A stretch of DNA of 64,000 nucleotides from Ruminococcus sp. HUN007 (lineage in GTDB: Bacteria; Bacillota; Clostridia; Oscillospirales; Ruminococcaceae), in NCBI RefSeq assembly GCF_000712055.1, contig NZ_JOOA01000002.1, positions 2,046,001 to 2,110,000 of the forward strand. The letters are read 5' to 3'. Under the pieces are notes generated by a model. It saw only the letters and a list, made by a program, of their open reading frames with translations, had not been told where the DNA came from and did no database searches. Position numbers and translations under genes: made by a program. Below, one piece after another: positions 15,562 to 23,963 of this stretch; the stretch's first letter is position 1, and every line of letters begins with the position of its first letter.

Positions 15562-15610
15562 AGTGTATTGAGAGATACTATTCTGAATTTTATTTCATGG
15601 AGAAAATGAT

Positions 15611-16147
15611 TTGACAGAAAAAGCAGTTTGTTTTTCAGGACACCGTCCGGAAAAACTTCCGGGCAGAGGCATAGCAGACAGATCTGAAACACTGTTTATA
15701 AAAGAACTGCTGCGCACCAAAATTGAACAGAGCATCCGTGAGGGATACACCAGATTCTATTCAGGTGTTGCCAGAGGAATCGATCTGTGGGCAGCACTGG
15801 CTGTACTTGATCTCAGAAAAGTATATCCTGATATTAAACTCATCTGTGTTAAGCCTGTCGAAAACCAGGGATGTAATTTTCCTGAAAACGACAGACTGTT
15901 ATATGAATCTGTTATAGAACGGGCTGATTCTGTAGTATGCACATCAGCCGGCTACAGCAAAAACTGCTACGCTGTACGCAACCGCTACATGGTTGAAAAC
16001 TCTGACAAGCTCATTGCTTTTGTAAGCAACTACAGAAGCGGAACAGGTCAGACAATAGGTTATGCCAGAAAAACAGGTATCATAACTGACATAACTGATC
16101 TGTCCGATATTACATTCAGCATGAAGTATGAACAGCTGGAGTTTTAA
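15611..16147 (+). CDS. SLOG-family (DUF1273/YpsA-like) protein
   Basis: 178 aa from a TTG start preceded by a GGAG-type site. SLOG proteins have a Rossmann-like fold and bind nucleotide-type ligands. Landmarks: CFSGHRPEKLPG at residues 7-18, RFYSGVARGIDLWAALAVL (the glycine-rich turn), the NRYMVENSDKLIAF helix-strand and SGTGQTIGYARK. Members such as YpsA affect cell division in Bacillus; others act in prophage defence or nucleotide signalling. No neighbours point to a role. Length is normal for the family. Confidence 0.85.
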   Translation: MTEKAVCFSGHRPEKLPGRGIADRSETLFIKELLRTKIEQSIREGYTRFYSGVARGIDLWAALAVLDLRKVYPDIKLICVKPVENQGCNFPENDRLLYESVIERADSVVCTSAGYSKNCYAVRNRYMVENSDKLIAFVSNYRSGTGQTIGYARKTGIITDITDLSDITFSMKYEQLEF

Positions 16148-16216
16148 TAAAACGCTTTACAGTATATTATACTACTTTGAATCAGCTTTGTAAAGAAAGC
16201 TGCCGCCAAAGTTTTA

Positions 16217-16284
16217 AACATTATTCTTTCAACTTCTCAACAAAGTTTTCAACTGTGTGTTGAAAGTGAGTAAACAATAATGTT
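16217..16284. promoter_or_regulatory. Bipartite 17-bp inverted repeat before LCP-like gene
   Basis: AACATTATT plus CTTTCAAC (16217-16233) faces GTTGAAAG (16259-16266) and AATAATGTT (16276-16284). The loop also repeats TTCAAC. It lies 70 bp before the LCP-like start and has no T run, so an operator or an mRNA leader structure is more likely than a terminator. Confidence 0.45.
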
Positions 16285-16352
16285 GATTTATAGAAAAACA
16301 GTATTACCGCATTTGCAGTGAAACTGAAAAAAAGTTACCGGAGGACTCAACA

Positions 16353-17204
16353 ATGGCATTGTTTAAAAAAAGAAAAAAAGAAAGTGTGGCAATACCTTTT
16401 CTTATAAGCATGGTGATAACGCTTCTTGTTATCGGTATACCGGTTTTCACTCTCTACAACCAGAAGGTAAACAAGAGCAGCGCAAACAACGGTGAGATTA
16501 CAGATACAGTCTTCATGCCTACCGAAGACAATGACACGACCATTCTTTTCTCATATACACCGGATGACAAGTCACTTCGTCCGTCATTTATGATTCTGCG
16601 TACATCAGCAATGAGCAGAACGTTTACATTCATCCCTGTTTCAAACGATCTTCTCTGCGGAAGCGAAAAGATGATCAACATATTCAAAAAAGGCGGTATC
16701 ATTGAACTTACCAAGGCTGTCAACAAGACATTTGACACTAAGATCGACAGGTATGTAAACTTCGATGACAAATCTCTTTCGATCCTGTGCGATACTCTCG
16801 GCGGTATCAACTTCAACGTACCGGAAGGACTAAAGGGTCTTAACGCAGGAACCCAGTTCCTTGACTCAACATTCATCATTAAACTCATTACCAACCCTAA
16901 GTATGCTGAAGACGCACGTACAGTTGCAACGGGAAACCTTTTTGCAGACATGCTCGGCGGTACTTCGACAAAGATATCAGCAGACATGATCGAATATGCA
17001 TACACCAAGGACATAGACCTGGTTGAAACAGATATAACTGCACTTGACTACGACAATCAGAAAAGTGCAATTGAATACATGTTCAGTTCAACACAGTACG
17101 TTTCAACATACCGTGTACCTGCTGCCAAGGGAAATGCCGAACAGGGACTTACCCTCGACAAGGATACGCTCAAACAGCTCAAGGCTGATTCAGGATTAAA
17201 GTAA
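16353..17204 (+). CDS. LytR-CpsA-Psr-like (LCP) membrane protein, divergent
   Basis: 283 aa. A basic N-terminus (KKRKKE), one membrane segment (about 14-34), then an extracellular domain resembling LCP proteins, which attach polymers to peptidoglycan. IDRYVNFDDKSLSILCDTLGGINFNVP matches the LCP core (known motif: Asp-x-LGGV). However the SIPRDT-type segment reads FIPVSNDLL, so the usual arginine is missing, and the domain is short. It may be a degenerate or regulatory LCP protein. A good ribosome site (ACCGGAGG) precedes the ATG, and a terminator follows at 17209-17236. Confidence 0.65.
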   Translation: MALFKKRKKESVAIPFLISMVITLLVIGIPVFTLYNQKVNKSSANNGEITDTVFMPTEDNDTTILFSYTPDDKSLRPSFMILRTSAMSRTFTFIPVSNDLLCGSEKMINIFKKGGIIELTKAVNKTFDTKIDRYVNFDDKSLSILCDTLGGINFNVPEGLKGLNAGTQFLDSTFIIKLITNPKYAEDARTVATGNLFADMLGGTSTKISADMIEYAYTKDIDLVETDITALDYDNQKSAIEYMFSSTQYVSTYRVPAAKGNAEQGLTLDKDTLKQLKADSGLK

Positions 17205-17208
17205 TATC

Positions 17209-17236
17209 AAAAGGCTGCCGGCACGGCAGCCTTTTT
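17209..17236 (+). terminator. Terminator of the LCP-like gene
   Basis: AAAAGGCTGCCG-GCA-CGGCAGCCTTTTT, 18 bp before the TatD start. Confidence 0.85.
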
Positions 17237-17253
17237 AATGGAAGGATAATAAC

Positions 17254-18027
17254 ATGTACTCAGACATTTTCGATACTCATTCACACTATACTGACCACGC
17301 TTTTGACGAAGACAGAATGGAAGTTATAAAAAACATCCATGAAAACGGTGTAAAATACATCATGCTTGCAGTTTCAAGCTATGAAGACTCGGTACGTTCC
17401 CTTGAACTTAGCCGTAATTTTGATTTCATGTACTGTGCAGCAGGTATCCACCCTGAATGCGTCGACACAGCAGAAGGCGACTACATAGGAAAACTTGAAA
17501 AACTCATAACGGAAAACCGCGGCAAAATCAAAGCTGTCGGTGAAATAGGCCTTGACTACCACTACGAAGGCTTTGACCGCGAAAAACAGATCGAAATCTA
17601 TTCACGTCAGCTCGAACTTGCGAATAAACTCAGCCTTCCTGTCATAATACATGCGCGCGAAGCAACAAAGGACAACCTGTACATTCTGAAAAAATACCGT
17701 CCTGCAAAAGGCGTTGTACACTGCTTCTCCGGTTCTGCGGAAACAGCAAGGGAAGTTATCGCCCTCGGTCTTCACATAAGCTTCACAGGTGTACTCACAT
17801 TCAAAAACGCAAAGAAAGCACTTGAAGCGCTTAAGGAAGTACCGGCAGACAGGCTTATGCTCGAAACGGACTGTCCGTACATGGCACCTGTACCGTTCCG
17901 CGGTAAGCGCTGTGACAGCTCAATGATCGCATACACAGCAGAAAAAGCAGCTGAAGTTCTGGGCTGCGATACGCAGGAACTAATAAACAGGACCTGTGAA
18001 AACGGAAAAAAATTTTTCGGAATATAA
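17254..18027 (+). CDS. TatD-family metal-dependent hydrolase (DNase)
   Basis: 257 aa. TatD enzymes are TIM-barrel metal hydrolases with DNase activity. All signature motifs are present: FDTHSHY at residues 6-12 (HxH), GEIGLDYHYE near 92, PVIIHAREA near 129, VHCFSGS near 155, and ETDCPYMAPVPFRGKR near 206. Ribosome site AAGGAT before the ATG. It follows the LCP-like terminator, so it may have its own unseen promoter. Typical length. Confidence 0.93.
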   Translation: MYSDIFDTHSHYTDHAFDEDRMEVIKNIHENGVKYIMLAVSSYEDSVRSLELSRNFDFMYCAAGIHPECVDTAEGDYIGKLEKLITENRGKIKAVGEIGLDYHYEGFDREKQIEIYSRQLELANKLSLPVIIHAREATKDNLYILKKYRPAKGVVHCFSGSAETAREVIALGLHISFTGVLTFKNAKKALEALKEVPADRLMLETDCPYMAPVPFRGKRCDSSMIAYTAEKAAEVLGCDTQELINRTCENGKKFFGI

Positions 18028-18043
18028 TCGGAATATAAGAAAT

Positions 18044-18078
18044 GCTGATTCATGAATAAATCAGCGCGGGGCACGGGC
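18044..18078. repeat. Degenerate IS5-end palindrome plus GC-rich tail
   Basis: GCTGATT-CATGAATA-AATCAGC followed by GCGGGGCACGGGCGAAGC. The same combination of a GCTGATTTA-type palindrome and a GGGGC-GAA-GCCCC-like hairpin recurs at 5788-5829 and, in part, 44060-44100, so it is a small dispersed repeat. Confidence 0.55.
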
Positions 18079-18114
18079 GAAGCTGTATTTCCGGCTTCAG
18101 TGTTCCGGAAAAGC

Positions 18115-18160
18115 AAAAGAGTGAACTGTTCATCATAAAATGAAACAGTTCACTCTTTTT
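18115..18160. terminator. Bidirectional terminator between TatD gene and recR
   Basis: AAAAGAGTGAACTGTT pairs with AACAGTTCACTCTTTTT across a 13-nt loop; A and T runs are on both sides and the genes are convergent. Confidence 0.88.
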
Positions 18161-18764
18161 ATATCTCATTTCTGTTTTCAATAGCACGGAACAGCGTGAT
18201 CTCATCTGCATACTCAAGTACTCCGCCGACAGGAAGTCCGAATGCAAGTCTCGTGACTTTTATCCCCGCAGGTTTTATAAGCCTTGAAATATACATTGCT
18301 GTCGCATCACCCTCAACTGTAGGGTTAGTGGCCATTATTACTTCAGATATCTCAGGATCAGCCTGTAATCTGGCTACAAGTTCCTTTATACGCAGCTTGT
18401 CCGGTGTAATACCGTCAATCGGAGAAATGAGCCCGTGAAGTACGTGATAAAGTCCGTTATACTCACCGGTCCTCTCGATCGCAGTAACATCCTTCGGTCC
18501 TTCGACAACACAAATGATATTTTTGTTTCTTCGTGTATCGCTGCACAGCGGACATACCTCACGGTCTGTCATGTTCTGACACACGGAACAAAGCCTTACT
18601 TTTTTCTTTACATTGACAAGAGCTTCAGCAAAATCATTTACATCGCTCTCACTCATTGATGTAACGTGGTATGCAAGGCGCTGAGCAGTCTTCATACCTA
18701 TACCCGGAAGACGTGCAAACTGCTCTGCCAGAAGTACTATCGGCAGTGCATTCGATTCAGCCAT
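18159..18764 (-). CDS. recR: Recombination protein RecR
   Basis: 201 aa. RecR works with RecF and RecO in gap repair. Visible: the helix-hairpin-helix LARLPGIGMKTAQRLAYH-type N-terminus (LPGIGMKTAQRLAYHVTS), the four-Cys zinc finger CSVCQNMTDREVCPLCSD (about 57-74) and a Toprim domain starting ICVVEGPKDVTAIERTG. Third gene of dnaX-ybaB-recR, 3 bp after ybaB, the standard Firmicute order. Confidence 0.97.
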   Translation of the reverse strand: MAESNALPIVLLAEQFARLPGIGMKTAQRLAYHVTSMSESDVNDFAEALVNVKKKVRLCSVCQNMTDREVCPLCSDTRRNKNIICVVEGPKDVTAIERTGEYNGLYHVLHGLISPIDGITPDKLRIKELVARLQADPEISEVIMATNPTVEGDATAMYISRLIKPAGIKVTRLAFGLPVGGVLEYADEITLFRAIENRNEI

Positions 18765-18767
18765 TTA

Positions 18768-19118
18768 TCAGAATAAGCCAGGGAGTGAAACTCCGCCAGT
18801 GATCTTGGACATTTCTTCTTCAGTTGTTTCTTCGATCTGCTGGATAGCTGCATTTACTGCAGAAATAACGAGATCCTGAAGATCTTCAATTGATCCTTCC
18901 TTTACAACATCCGGCTTGATATTGAGTGACTTTATAGTCTTCTTGCCGTAGAGAACAACTTCAACAGCTCCGCCGCCTGATGTAGCAGAGAATTCACGTT
19001 CTTCAATGTCATCCTGAAGCTTTGTGATCTCATCCTGCATCTTCTGAGCCTGCTTGATCATTGCGTTCATGTTCTGGGCTCCGCCGCCCATGTTCTGCTT
19101 TGGTACTCTTGCTTTCAT
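18768..19118 (-). CDS. YbaB/EbfC nucleoid-associated protein
   Basis: 116 aa. Forms DNA-binding dimers. A Met/Gly/Gln-rich start (GGGAQNMNAMIKQAQKMQDE), the EREFSATSGGGAVEVVLYG core and an acidic helix EEMSKITGGVSLPG match the family. Sits between dnaX and recR in one operon. Confidence 0.95.
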   Translation of the reverse strand: MKARVPKQNMGGGAQNMNAMIKQAQKMQDEITKLQDDIEEREFSATSGGGAVEVVLYGKKTIKSLNIKPDVVKEGSIEDLQDLVISAVNAAIQQIEETTEEEMSKITGGVSLPGLF

Positions 19119-19174
19119 CTTTTCGTAAACTCCTTTATTATAATTTGGTTTATGTTTTTGCTGATCATTATAGA

Positions 19175-20752
19175 CTATACTTCCGGATGGTTTTCCAGAT
19201 TCATTTTGTTTGCCTTTTCAATCAGCCTGATAGCATTTATTTCTTCTTTCTTTGTCTGAGCATCGCACTTTACCTTTATGGCATAACGCCTTCCAAGTAC
19301 GCTTTCTATAGCATCACCCAGCATAGCTGCGTTTTCCTTACTGCGGAACAGAGAAAGAAAGAAAGGATTATGTGCTATTATAAACAATCCGTCGCCGCTC
19401 ACAAAAGCCTTTGAATCAATAAGACTTGCTGAAACAGCAGGATTTGTCTCTGAAAATTTTGCTAATACTTCAGTCCAGTTTGCAACCGGTTTTACAGTAC
19501 TTTGATCGATTTTTGAAAAGTCCACCTGAGGATCAGAATGTTTCTCATAGTATTCATGACGCTTTGGTTCTTCTGAAACTGAAACTCCGCCTGAAGCGAC
19601 CTTTCTTTCAAGCTCACTTATTCTTGCCGCAAGATCCGGTGACGGTCCGGAGGTTACCGGTGCCGCCGTCTGAATTCCTGAAGCCAGACGAATGATGCAC
19701 ATTTCGATCTCGACTCTCTTGTTTACTGCACGGAGCATTTTCTCGCTGCAGTCCTGAAGAGCAGAAAGTCTTGTAAATATCTCCTGAAGTTCCGTCTTCT
19801 CAGCAAGACTTTTCAGTCTTTCGAGTTCATCCGGCATGCAGGCGATAATTCCTGTATCTTTCTGACCGATTTTTATAAGCATTAAATTTCTGAACTGAAA
19901 TATGAGTTCCTCACAAAGTCTGGACATATCCTTGGAACCTGCATAAAGCTCATCGATGAATGCGACGGCCTTTGCCGGATCCTTTTCCGATATTGACTCC
20001 ATTATGCCGAAGATCTGATCGCGGCCAGCTATACCTGCGGCCATCGAAACAGTTTCTGCAGTTACGCTGTCCGAAAAAGCTATGCACTGGTCAAGCAGGG
20101 AAAGCGCATCTCGCATACCTCCGTCTGCTATCTTGGCGATAAGGAAAGCCGCCTCGTCATCAAGTGCAATTTTTTCCTGTGAGGCAATATATAAAAGACG
20201 CTTTGCTATGTCTTCCGGAAGAATTCTTCTGAAATCGTAACGCTGACACCTGGAAGCGATCGTTGCCGGTACCTTGTGTATCTCGGTAGTTGCGAGAATG
20301 AACTTGACGTACTCAGGAGGCTCTTCCATTATTTTCAGAAGTGCATTGAATGCATTGACTGAAAGCATGTGTACTTCGTCGATTATATATACTTTGTATT
20401 TACAGCGTTCAGGTGTAAACACCGCACCTTCACGAAGATCACGTATGTCATCAACACCGTTGTTCGACGCAGCGTCGATCTCGATGATGTCGGAAAGAGC
20501 AAAATTGTCAGCATCACGGCAGATGTCACACTCAAGACAAGGTGCCCCGCCTGAATTATGCTCACAGTTTATAGCCTTCGCAAAGATTCGTGCGCAGGTA
20601 GTTTTACCCGTACCTCTTGAACCTGTAAACAGATAGGCATGTGCCGTTTTACCGTTAATGATCTGATTGCGCAGGGTAGTAGTGATATGCGGCTGGGATA
20701 CCACGTCATCAAATGTCAGCGGTCTCCACTTTCTGTATAAAGCAGTATACAT
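19175..20752 (-). CDS. dnaX: DNA polymerase III subunit gamma/tau
   Basis: 525 aa. Clamp-loader ATPase. Walker A GSRGTGKTTCARI (about 44-56), zinc cysteines CEHNSGGAPCLECDIC, Walker B IIDEVHML, the sensor ATTEIHKVPATIASRCQR, then domain III and a C-terminal tau region (SKIDQSTVKPVANWTEV). No obvious A-rich programmed frameshift site is needed to explain it. First gene of dnaX-ybaB-recR and directly downstream of the SRP RNA. Confidence 0.96.
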   Translation of the reverse strand: MYTALYRKWRPLTFDDVVSQPHITTTLRNQIINGKTAHAYLFTGSRGTGKTTCARIFAKAINCEHNSGGAPCLECDICRDADNFALSDIIEIDAASNNGVDDIRDLREGAVFTPERCKYKVYIIDEVHMLSVNAFNALLKIMEEPPEYVKFILATTEIHKVPATIASRCQRYDFRRILPEDIAKRLLYIASQEKIALDDEAAFLIAKIADGGMRDALSLLDQCIAFSDSVTAETVSMAAGIAGRDQIFGIMESISEKDPAKAVAFIDELYAGSKDMSRLCEELIFQFRNLMLIKIGQKDTGIIACMPDELERLKSLAEKTELQEIFTRLSALQDCSEKMLRAVNKRVEIEMCIIRLASGIQTAAPVTSGPSPDLAARISELERKVASGGVSVSEEPKRHEYYEKHSDPQVDFSKIDQSTVKPVANWTEVLAKFSETNPAVSASLIDSKAFVSGDGLFIIAHNPFFLSLFRSKENAAMLGDAIESVLGRRYAIKVKCDAQTKKEEINAIRLIEKANKMNLENHPEV

Positions 20753-20866
20753 CTACATTCCTTCCCTTCGGATCATTTACGTAAGACGACAGAGTCTGCC
20801 GTCTTTAGTACAGCTGAAGATCCCGGAGTTTATCATTACGAAGCAGATGCTTTCAATATAATAAAA

Positions 20867-20990
20867 TCCGGAACATAGGTGTGCAGGCTTGCTGCGGCAC
20901 ACAAAACGATCCGCTTAATGCTGCTCGGTTCCCCGCCTGACATGGTTCACGGTGTCTCATTGCACAGGGCCCACACACCTATATTCCGGA
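20867..20990 (-). ncRNA. ffs: Signal recognition particle RNA (small bacterial type)
   Basis: On the minus strand TCCGGAATATAGGTGTG pairs with CACACCTATGTTCCGGA to close the RNA. The tip holds the conserved SRP hairpin: GTGAACCATGTCAGG ... GGGAACCGAGCAGC. About 124 nt, and upstream of dnaX as in many Firmicutes. It binds Ffh for membrane-protein targeting. Its promoter is at 21058-21086. Confidence 0.9.
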
Positions 20991-21039
20991 TAATAACTCT
21001 GTTATTGATCAGCTGTCAGAAACTTTTACTGCAGTAAAA

Positions 21040-21199
21040 GTCTCAAAAACTTTTATAATTATAGCACATATATTCTGAAAAATCAAGGCTTTTGAATAAA
21101 ATTATGGCGAACACACAAGCACTGTTAATTTCCGGAAAATCATATCCGTAATTTTTTAAATAAAAAAGTCTTTACAAACCGAATCAAGTGTGGTATAAT
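21040..21199. repeat. 160-bp direct repeat, left copy (probable target duplication)
   Basis: Identical base for base to 23292-23451. It carries the SRP RNA promoter (minus) and the tRNA-Pro promoter (plus). The pair directly brackets the IS1634-type element. Outermost base may belong to the IS ends, so the duplication is 159 or 160 bp. Confidence 0.92.
21058..21086 (-). promoter_or_regulatory. Promoter of the SRP RNA
   Basis: Minus strand TTGATT (21081-21086), 17 nt, TATAAT (21058-21063). An identical copy lies at 23310-23338 in the right-hand direct repeat, pointing into the insertion element. Confidence 0.75.
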
Positions 21200-21228
21200 C
21201 CCGACTTTAACACTTCAAGAAAACAATC

Positions 21229-21270
21229 GAGGCGTAACTAACGCAAATGCGTTGATTACGCCTCTTTTTT
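21229..21270 (+). terminator. Inward-facing terminator at the IS left end
   Basis: GAGGCGTAA ... TTACGCCTC with an inner AACGC/GCGTT, followed by T6. It would stop plus-strand reading from the duplicated tRNA promoter into the element. Confidence 0.75.
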
Positions 21271-21297
21271 CGTTTTTCAAAAATGTTGTATGAGCAA

Positions 21298-23160
21298 TTA
21301 TTTGGAAATTAATTTTATTTTTCCATTCAAAGTCTTTGGCAGATAGTATTGTTTGTCTAACTCAAGTCCCGTAATTTCGTTCAAAGCAGTACACACCTGA
21401 GAGCAAGTATAATTGGACATGTAGCACATATCCTGGATATTTGAAACGTTCATATTCCGGATTGTTTCAATGATATTGTATACTGAAAAATGATATCCTT
21501 TTTCTTCAAGCAGTTTTTCAAGAATACGATAAATCAAAAGCGCAGTATAGCATATCATAAAATGAGCAATAATTCTGTTCAGGGTACTATGGTAAACAGG
21601 TCTTGCGTCAAAATTGGTTTTCATGATTCGAAAACAGTCCTCTATTTTGTAGCGGTTCATGCTGATTTCAAGAATAGATTTTGCGTCATCATCAAGATTG
21701 GTTGCTACGGCATAAAAGCCATCGTATTTTTCTTCTTTTTCAATTGCTTCTTTGTCAAGAATGTAGGTGTCGGAACCGTTCTCTTCAGCTTTGGACTTAG
21801 AGATTCTTTTGATGAATCTGGTAACATCATGCGGCCCCTTTTTGTAAGTTTCAGGATCGATATTTTCAAGCAGCTTTTTCGCTCTTTCAATTTGCCTGTT
21901 GCGTATGTAACGCTGATATTCCATCATTTTTCTTGAAAATGAGATAATGATTTTCTGTTTAAGCGTTGCTTTGGATTTAACTTTTTTTACCTTTCCGTTT
22001 TTGCAGATTTTTTCTTCGTAAAGTCCTACATCGAACGCTTTATCCGCGTCAATTATTTTGTAGGCATGATCGTTGTAAAGACTCAGATTATCAGGATTTT
22101 TTCTGTCGAATGTCTTCATATAGTTTAGTGAAATATGCTTATTGCTGGAAAGCAGCTTGTAATCACAATCGTTAAAAACCGCCTCCTGTAACATTGAGGA
22201 AAGTTTCTTTACGGACTGTGTAACGATAAACGCACGACCACCCATAGAATTGAAATTACGGATATTCAAAGATCCAAGACCTGCATCGGCACAGTATATG
22301 AACTTTTTCCCCTGGAGCATTTTAGTAAGTTTCTTTTCCAGCGGAATAGCAGTAGTCTGCTCATTATCAGAACCTGATGAAATACACATGGATAAAGGGA
22401 TACCTTCTGCATCCATGAACAGTCCCATTTCGCAGATAGGATTTGGACGATGTTCTTTTGAAGGACCATATTTACGAAGCCCTTTGATGAATTCTCCTGT
22501 TACTTCATCAACATAGTCTTCGTCTTCACATTCGGTTTCAAAGTAATAATTTGTACAGTCGTAATAGCACACCGATGTATTCCTTTTGATAATACTGCAG
22601 CTTTTTTCATACAGGTAGCTGATATATTCGTCGTAATGGTCTTTCATCAGATCCATGGTACGCATTATATGCATGTAATCAAAATCAGGCTGTTCGTAAT
22701 AGTTACTCATTTTCTGGAAAGAACCGAGTTTTGAATCCGGATCAATAATTCTTGAAAACGTAATAAATCTGTTTACAAGATTAGGGTTGAATTCAATTTT
22801 TCTGTCTTCAGTGATGTTTTTGAAAAATGAACTTATTTCAAGTTTTCCGTAGATATACTGAAGAAAGAAATAGCCTATATTTTTGTCTGTGGATAATGAA
22901 GTAACAGCATCGGTAGCTTTGATCTTCTCATTAAAGTCGATTTTCAGATCAAGTGCAAGTGTTTTATTTTTCTTATGCTCCTCGTTATATATTCTGACCT
23001 GTTCTTTCGCATATGAAAGAGGATCGTCTGTAATCTTAAGAAGTTCTGAATGCTTACCGATACGAGCTACATTTTTGGTTGTTGTCTTTTTACCGTTTCT
23101 GATTCCCATCTGGATAAAATAGGTGGGATCTTTGGATTTTTTATCGTAATTAAGCTTCAT
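21298..23160 (-). CDS. IS1634-family transposase
   Basis: 620 aa from ATG 23160 (the frame opens further up but the likely start is the Met of MKLNYDKKSKDPTYFIQ). DDE-type IS4-superfamily transposase: CYYDCTNYYFETE around the first Asp, KFIYCADAGLGSLNIRNF around the second, and IEDCFRIMKTNFDARPVY with the catalytic Glu in the YREK-like segment. A TATAAT only 6 nt before the ATG, with TTGTAT 17 nt further up, makes the mRNA essentially leaderless. The gene is intact, so the element may still be active. Confidence 0.9.
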   Translation of the reverse strand: MKLNYDKKSKDPTYFIQMGIRNGKKTTTKNVARIGKHSELLKITDDPLSYAKEQVRIYNEEHKKNKTLALDLKIDFNEKIKATDAVTSLSTDKNIGYFFLQYIYGKLEISSFFKNITEDRKIEFNPNLVNRFITFSRIIDPDSKLGSFQKMSNYYEQPDFDYMHIMRTMDLMKDHYDEYISYLYEKSCSIIKRNTSVCYYDCTNYYFETECEDEDYVDEVTGEFIKGLRKYGPSKEHRPNPICEMGLFMDAEGIPLSMCISSGSDNEQTTAIPLEKKLTKMLQGKKFIYCADAGLGSLNIRNFNSMGGRAFIVTQSVKKLSSMLQEAVFNDCDYKLLSSNKHISLNYMKTFDRKNPDNLSLYNDHAYKIIDADKAFDVGLYEEKICKNGKVKKVKSKATLKQKIIISFSRKMMEYQRYIRNRQIERAKKLLENIDPETYKKGPHDVTRFIKRISKSKAEENGSDTYILDKEAIEKEEKYDGFYAVATNLDDDAKSILEISMNRYKIEDCFRIMKTNFDARPVYHSTLNRIIAHFMICYTALLIYRILEKLLEEKGYHFSVYNIIETIRNMNVSNIQDMCYMSNYTCSQVCTALNEITGLELDKQYYLPKTLNGKIKLISK

Positions 23161-23233
23161 ATTTATATTATACCATATTTGAAATAAAAATACAACACCA
23201 TACAACGAAAAAATTCAGAAAATTTGACACAAA

Positions 23234-23254
23234 AAAAGCCGCAATTATGCGGTT
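23234..23254 (-). terminator. Inward-facing terminator at the IS right end
   Basis: On the minus strand AAACCGCA-TAAT-TGCGGC followed by T7, between the duplicated SRP-RNA promoter and the transposase promoter, so it would shield the transposase from outside reading. Confidence 0.65.
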
Positions 23255-23291
23255 TGAATTGGTTATATTGATTTGGAAGTGTTAAAGTGCC

Positions 23292-23451
23292 GTCTCAAAA
23301 ACTTTTATAATTATAGCACATATATTCTGAAAAATCAAGGCTTTTGAATAAAATTATGGCGAACACACAAGCACTGTTAATTTCCGGAAAATCATATCCG
23401 TAATTTTTTAAATAAAAAAGTCTTTACAAACCGAATCAAGTGTGGTATAAT
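23292..23451. repeat. 160-bp direct repeat, right copy
   Basis: Identical to 21040-21199. In this copy the plus-strand promoter at 23423-23451 drives tRNA-Pro, while the SRP promoter copy faces the IS. Confidence 0.92.
23423..23451 (+). promoter_or_regulatory. Promoter of tRNA-Pro
   Basis: TTTACA (23423-23428), 17 nt, TATAAT (23446-23451), 18 bp before the tRNA. Confidence 0.8.
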
Positions 23452-23469
23452 ATTAACTGTTGTAAACAA

Positions 23470-23543
<74 letters not shown>

Positions 23544-23557
23544 CTTAATAATCCGAT

Positions 23558-23601
23558 AAAACGACTCAGTGAAACAAATGTTTTACTGAGTCGTTTTTTA
23601 T
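23558..23601 (+). terminator. Terminator of tRNA-Pro
   Basis: AAAACGACTCAGT pairs with ACTGAGTCGTTTTTT; it lies against the end of the convergent mazF-like gene and may serve both. Confidence 0.88.
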
Positions 23602-23963
23602 TATTCACTTGTATTTTCAGCGCTTTCTTCTGAAACAGGGATCTCAATTTCTGCCGATATTATATCTGCTACTTTCCTGAGAATATCATCAGGTATTTTT
23701 TCTACAAATACACAGGGTCTTGAATTAAGATCCAGTGCCCGGATATGCTCACACAAAACCACGCCAGTTGTTGCTGTTCGTTCATCAAGAGAAACGTGCA
23801 GCGGAAACTGATTGTCTGTGTTGGTAATCGGGCAGACAATAGCTAACTTTGCGTATTTATTAAAAGTATCATTACTGACTACCAGCGCAGGACGATATCC
23901 TGCCTGCTCATGTCCGCGCTGCGGATTAAGATTTACTTTAATGATATCGCCCTGACTTACCAT
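23601..23963 (-). CDS. mazF: MazF/PemK-type mRNA interferase toxin
   Basis: 120 aa. SH3-like endoribonuclease. Clear family start VSQGDIIKVNLNPQRGHEQAG, then YRPALVVSNDTFNK, a strand IVCPITNTDNQFPLHV, and GVVLCEHIRALDLNSR. The acidic end (SEESAENTSE) is extra. Overlaps the antitoxin gene by 7 bp. Confidence 0.92.
   Translation of the reverse strand: MVSQGDIIKVNLNPQRGHEQAGYRPALVVSNDTFNKYAKLAIVCPITNTDNQFPLHVSLDERTATTGVVLCEHIRALDLNSRPCVFVEKIPDDILRKVADIISAEIEIPVSEESAENTSE

Larger units (their letters stand above)
20753..21297. other. SRP RNA region and left flank of the IS1634-type element
   Basis: It contains the SRP RNA (20867-20990), a perfect 20-bp palindrome ACTTTTACTGCAGTAAAAGT (21022-21041) just past the likely transcription start, the SRP RNA promoter, copy 1 of the long direct repeat (21040-21199), and the IS left end with a terminator hairpin (21229-21270). 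Confidence 0.7.
21200..23291 (-). mobile_element. IS1634-type insertion sequence
   Basis: About 2.09 kb. The ends share ACTTTAACACTTC as inverted repeats (left at 21205-21217, right at about 23276-23288), bordered by variable C/G bases. One transposase gene on the minus strand. A terminator hairpin at each end (21229-21270 plus strand, 23231-23256 minus strand) stops transcription entering from outside. Flanked by perfect 160-bp direct repeats; elements of this family are known for long, variable target duplications. Confidence 0.88.

Noticed and set aside
21040..23451. 160-bp duplication as two independent regulatory regions
   Set aside because: Perfect identity and exact abutment to the IS ends fit a single duplicated target much better.
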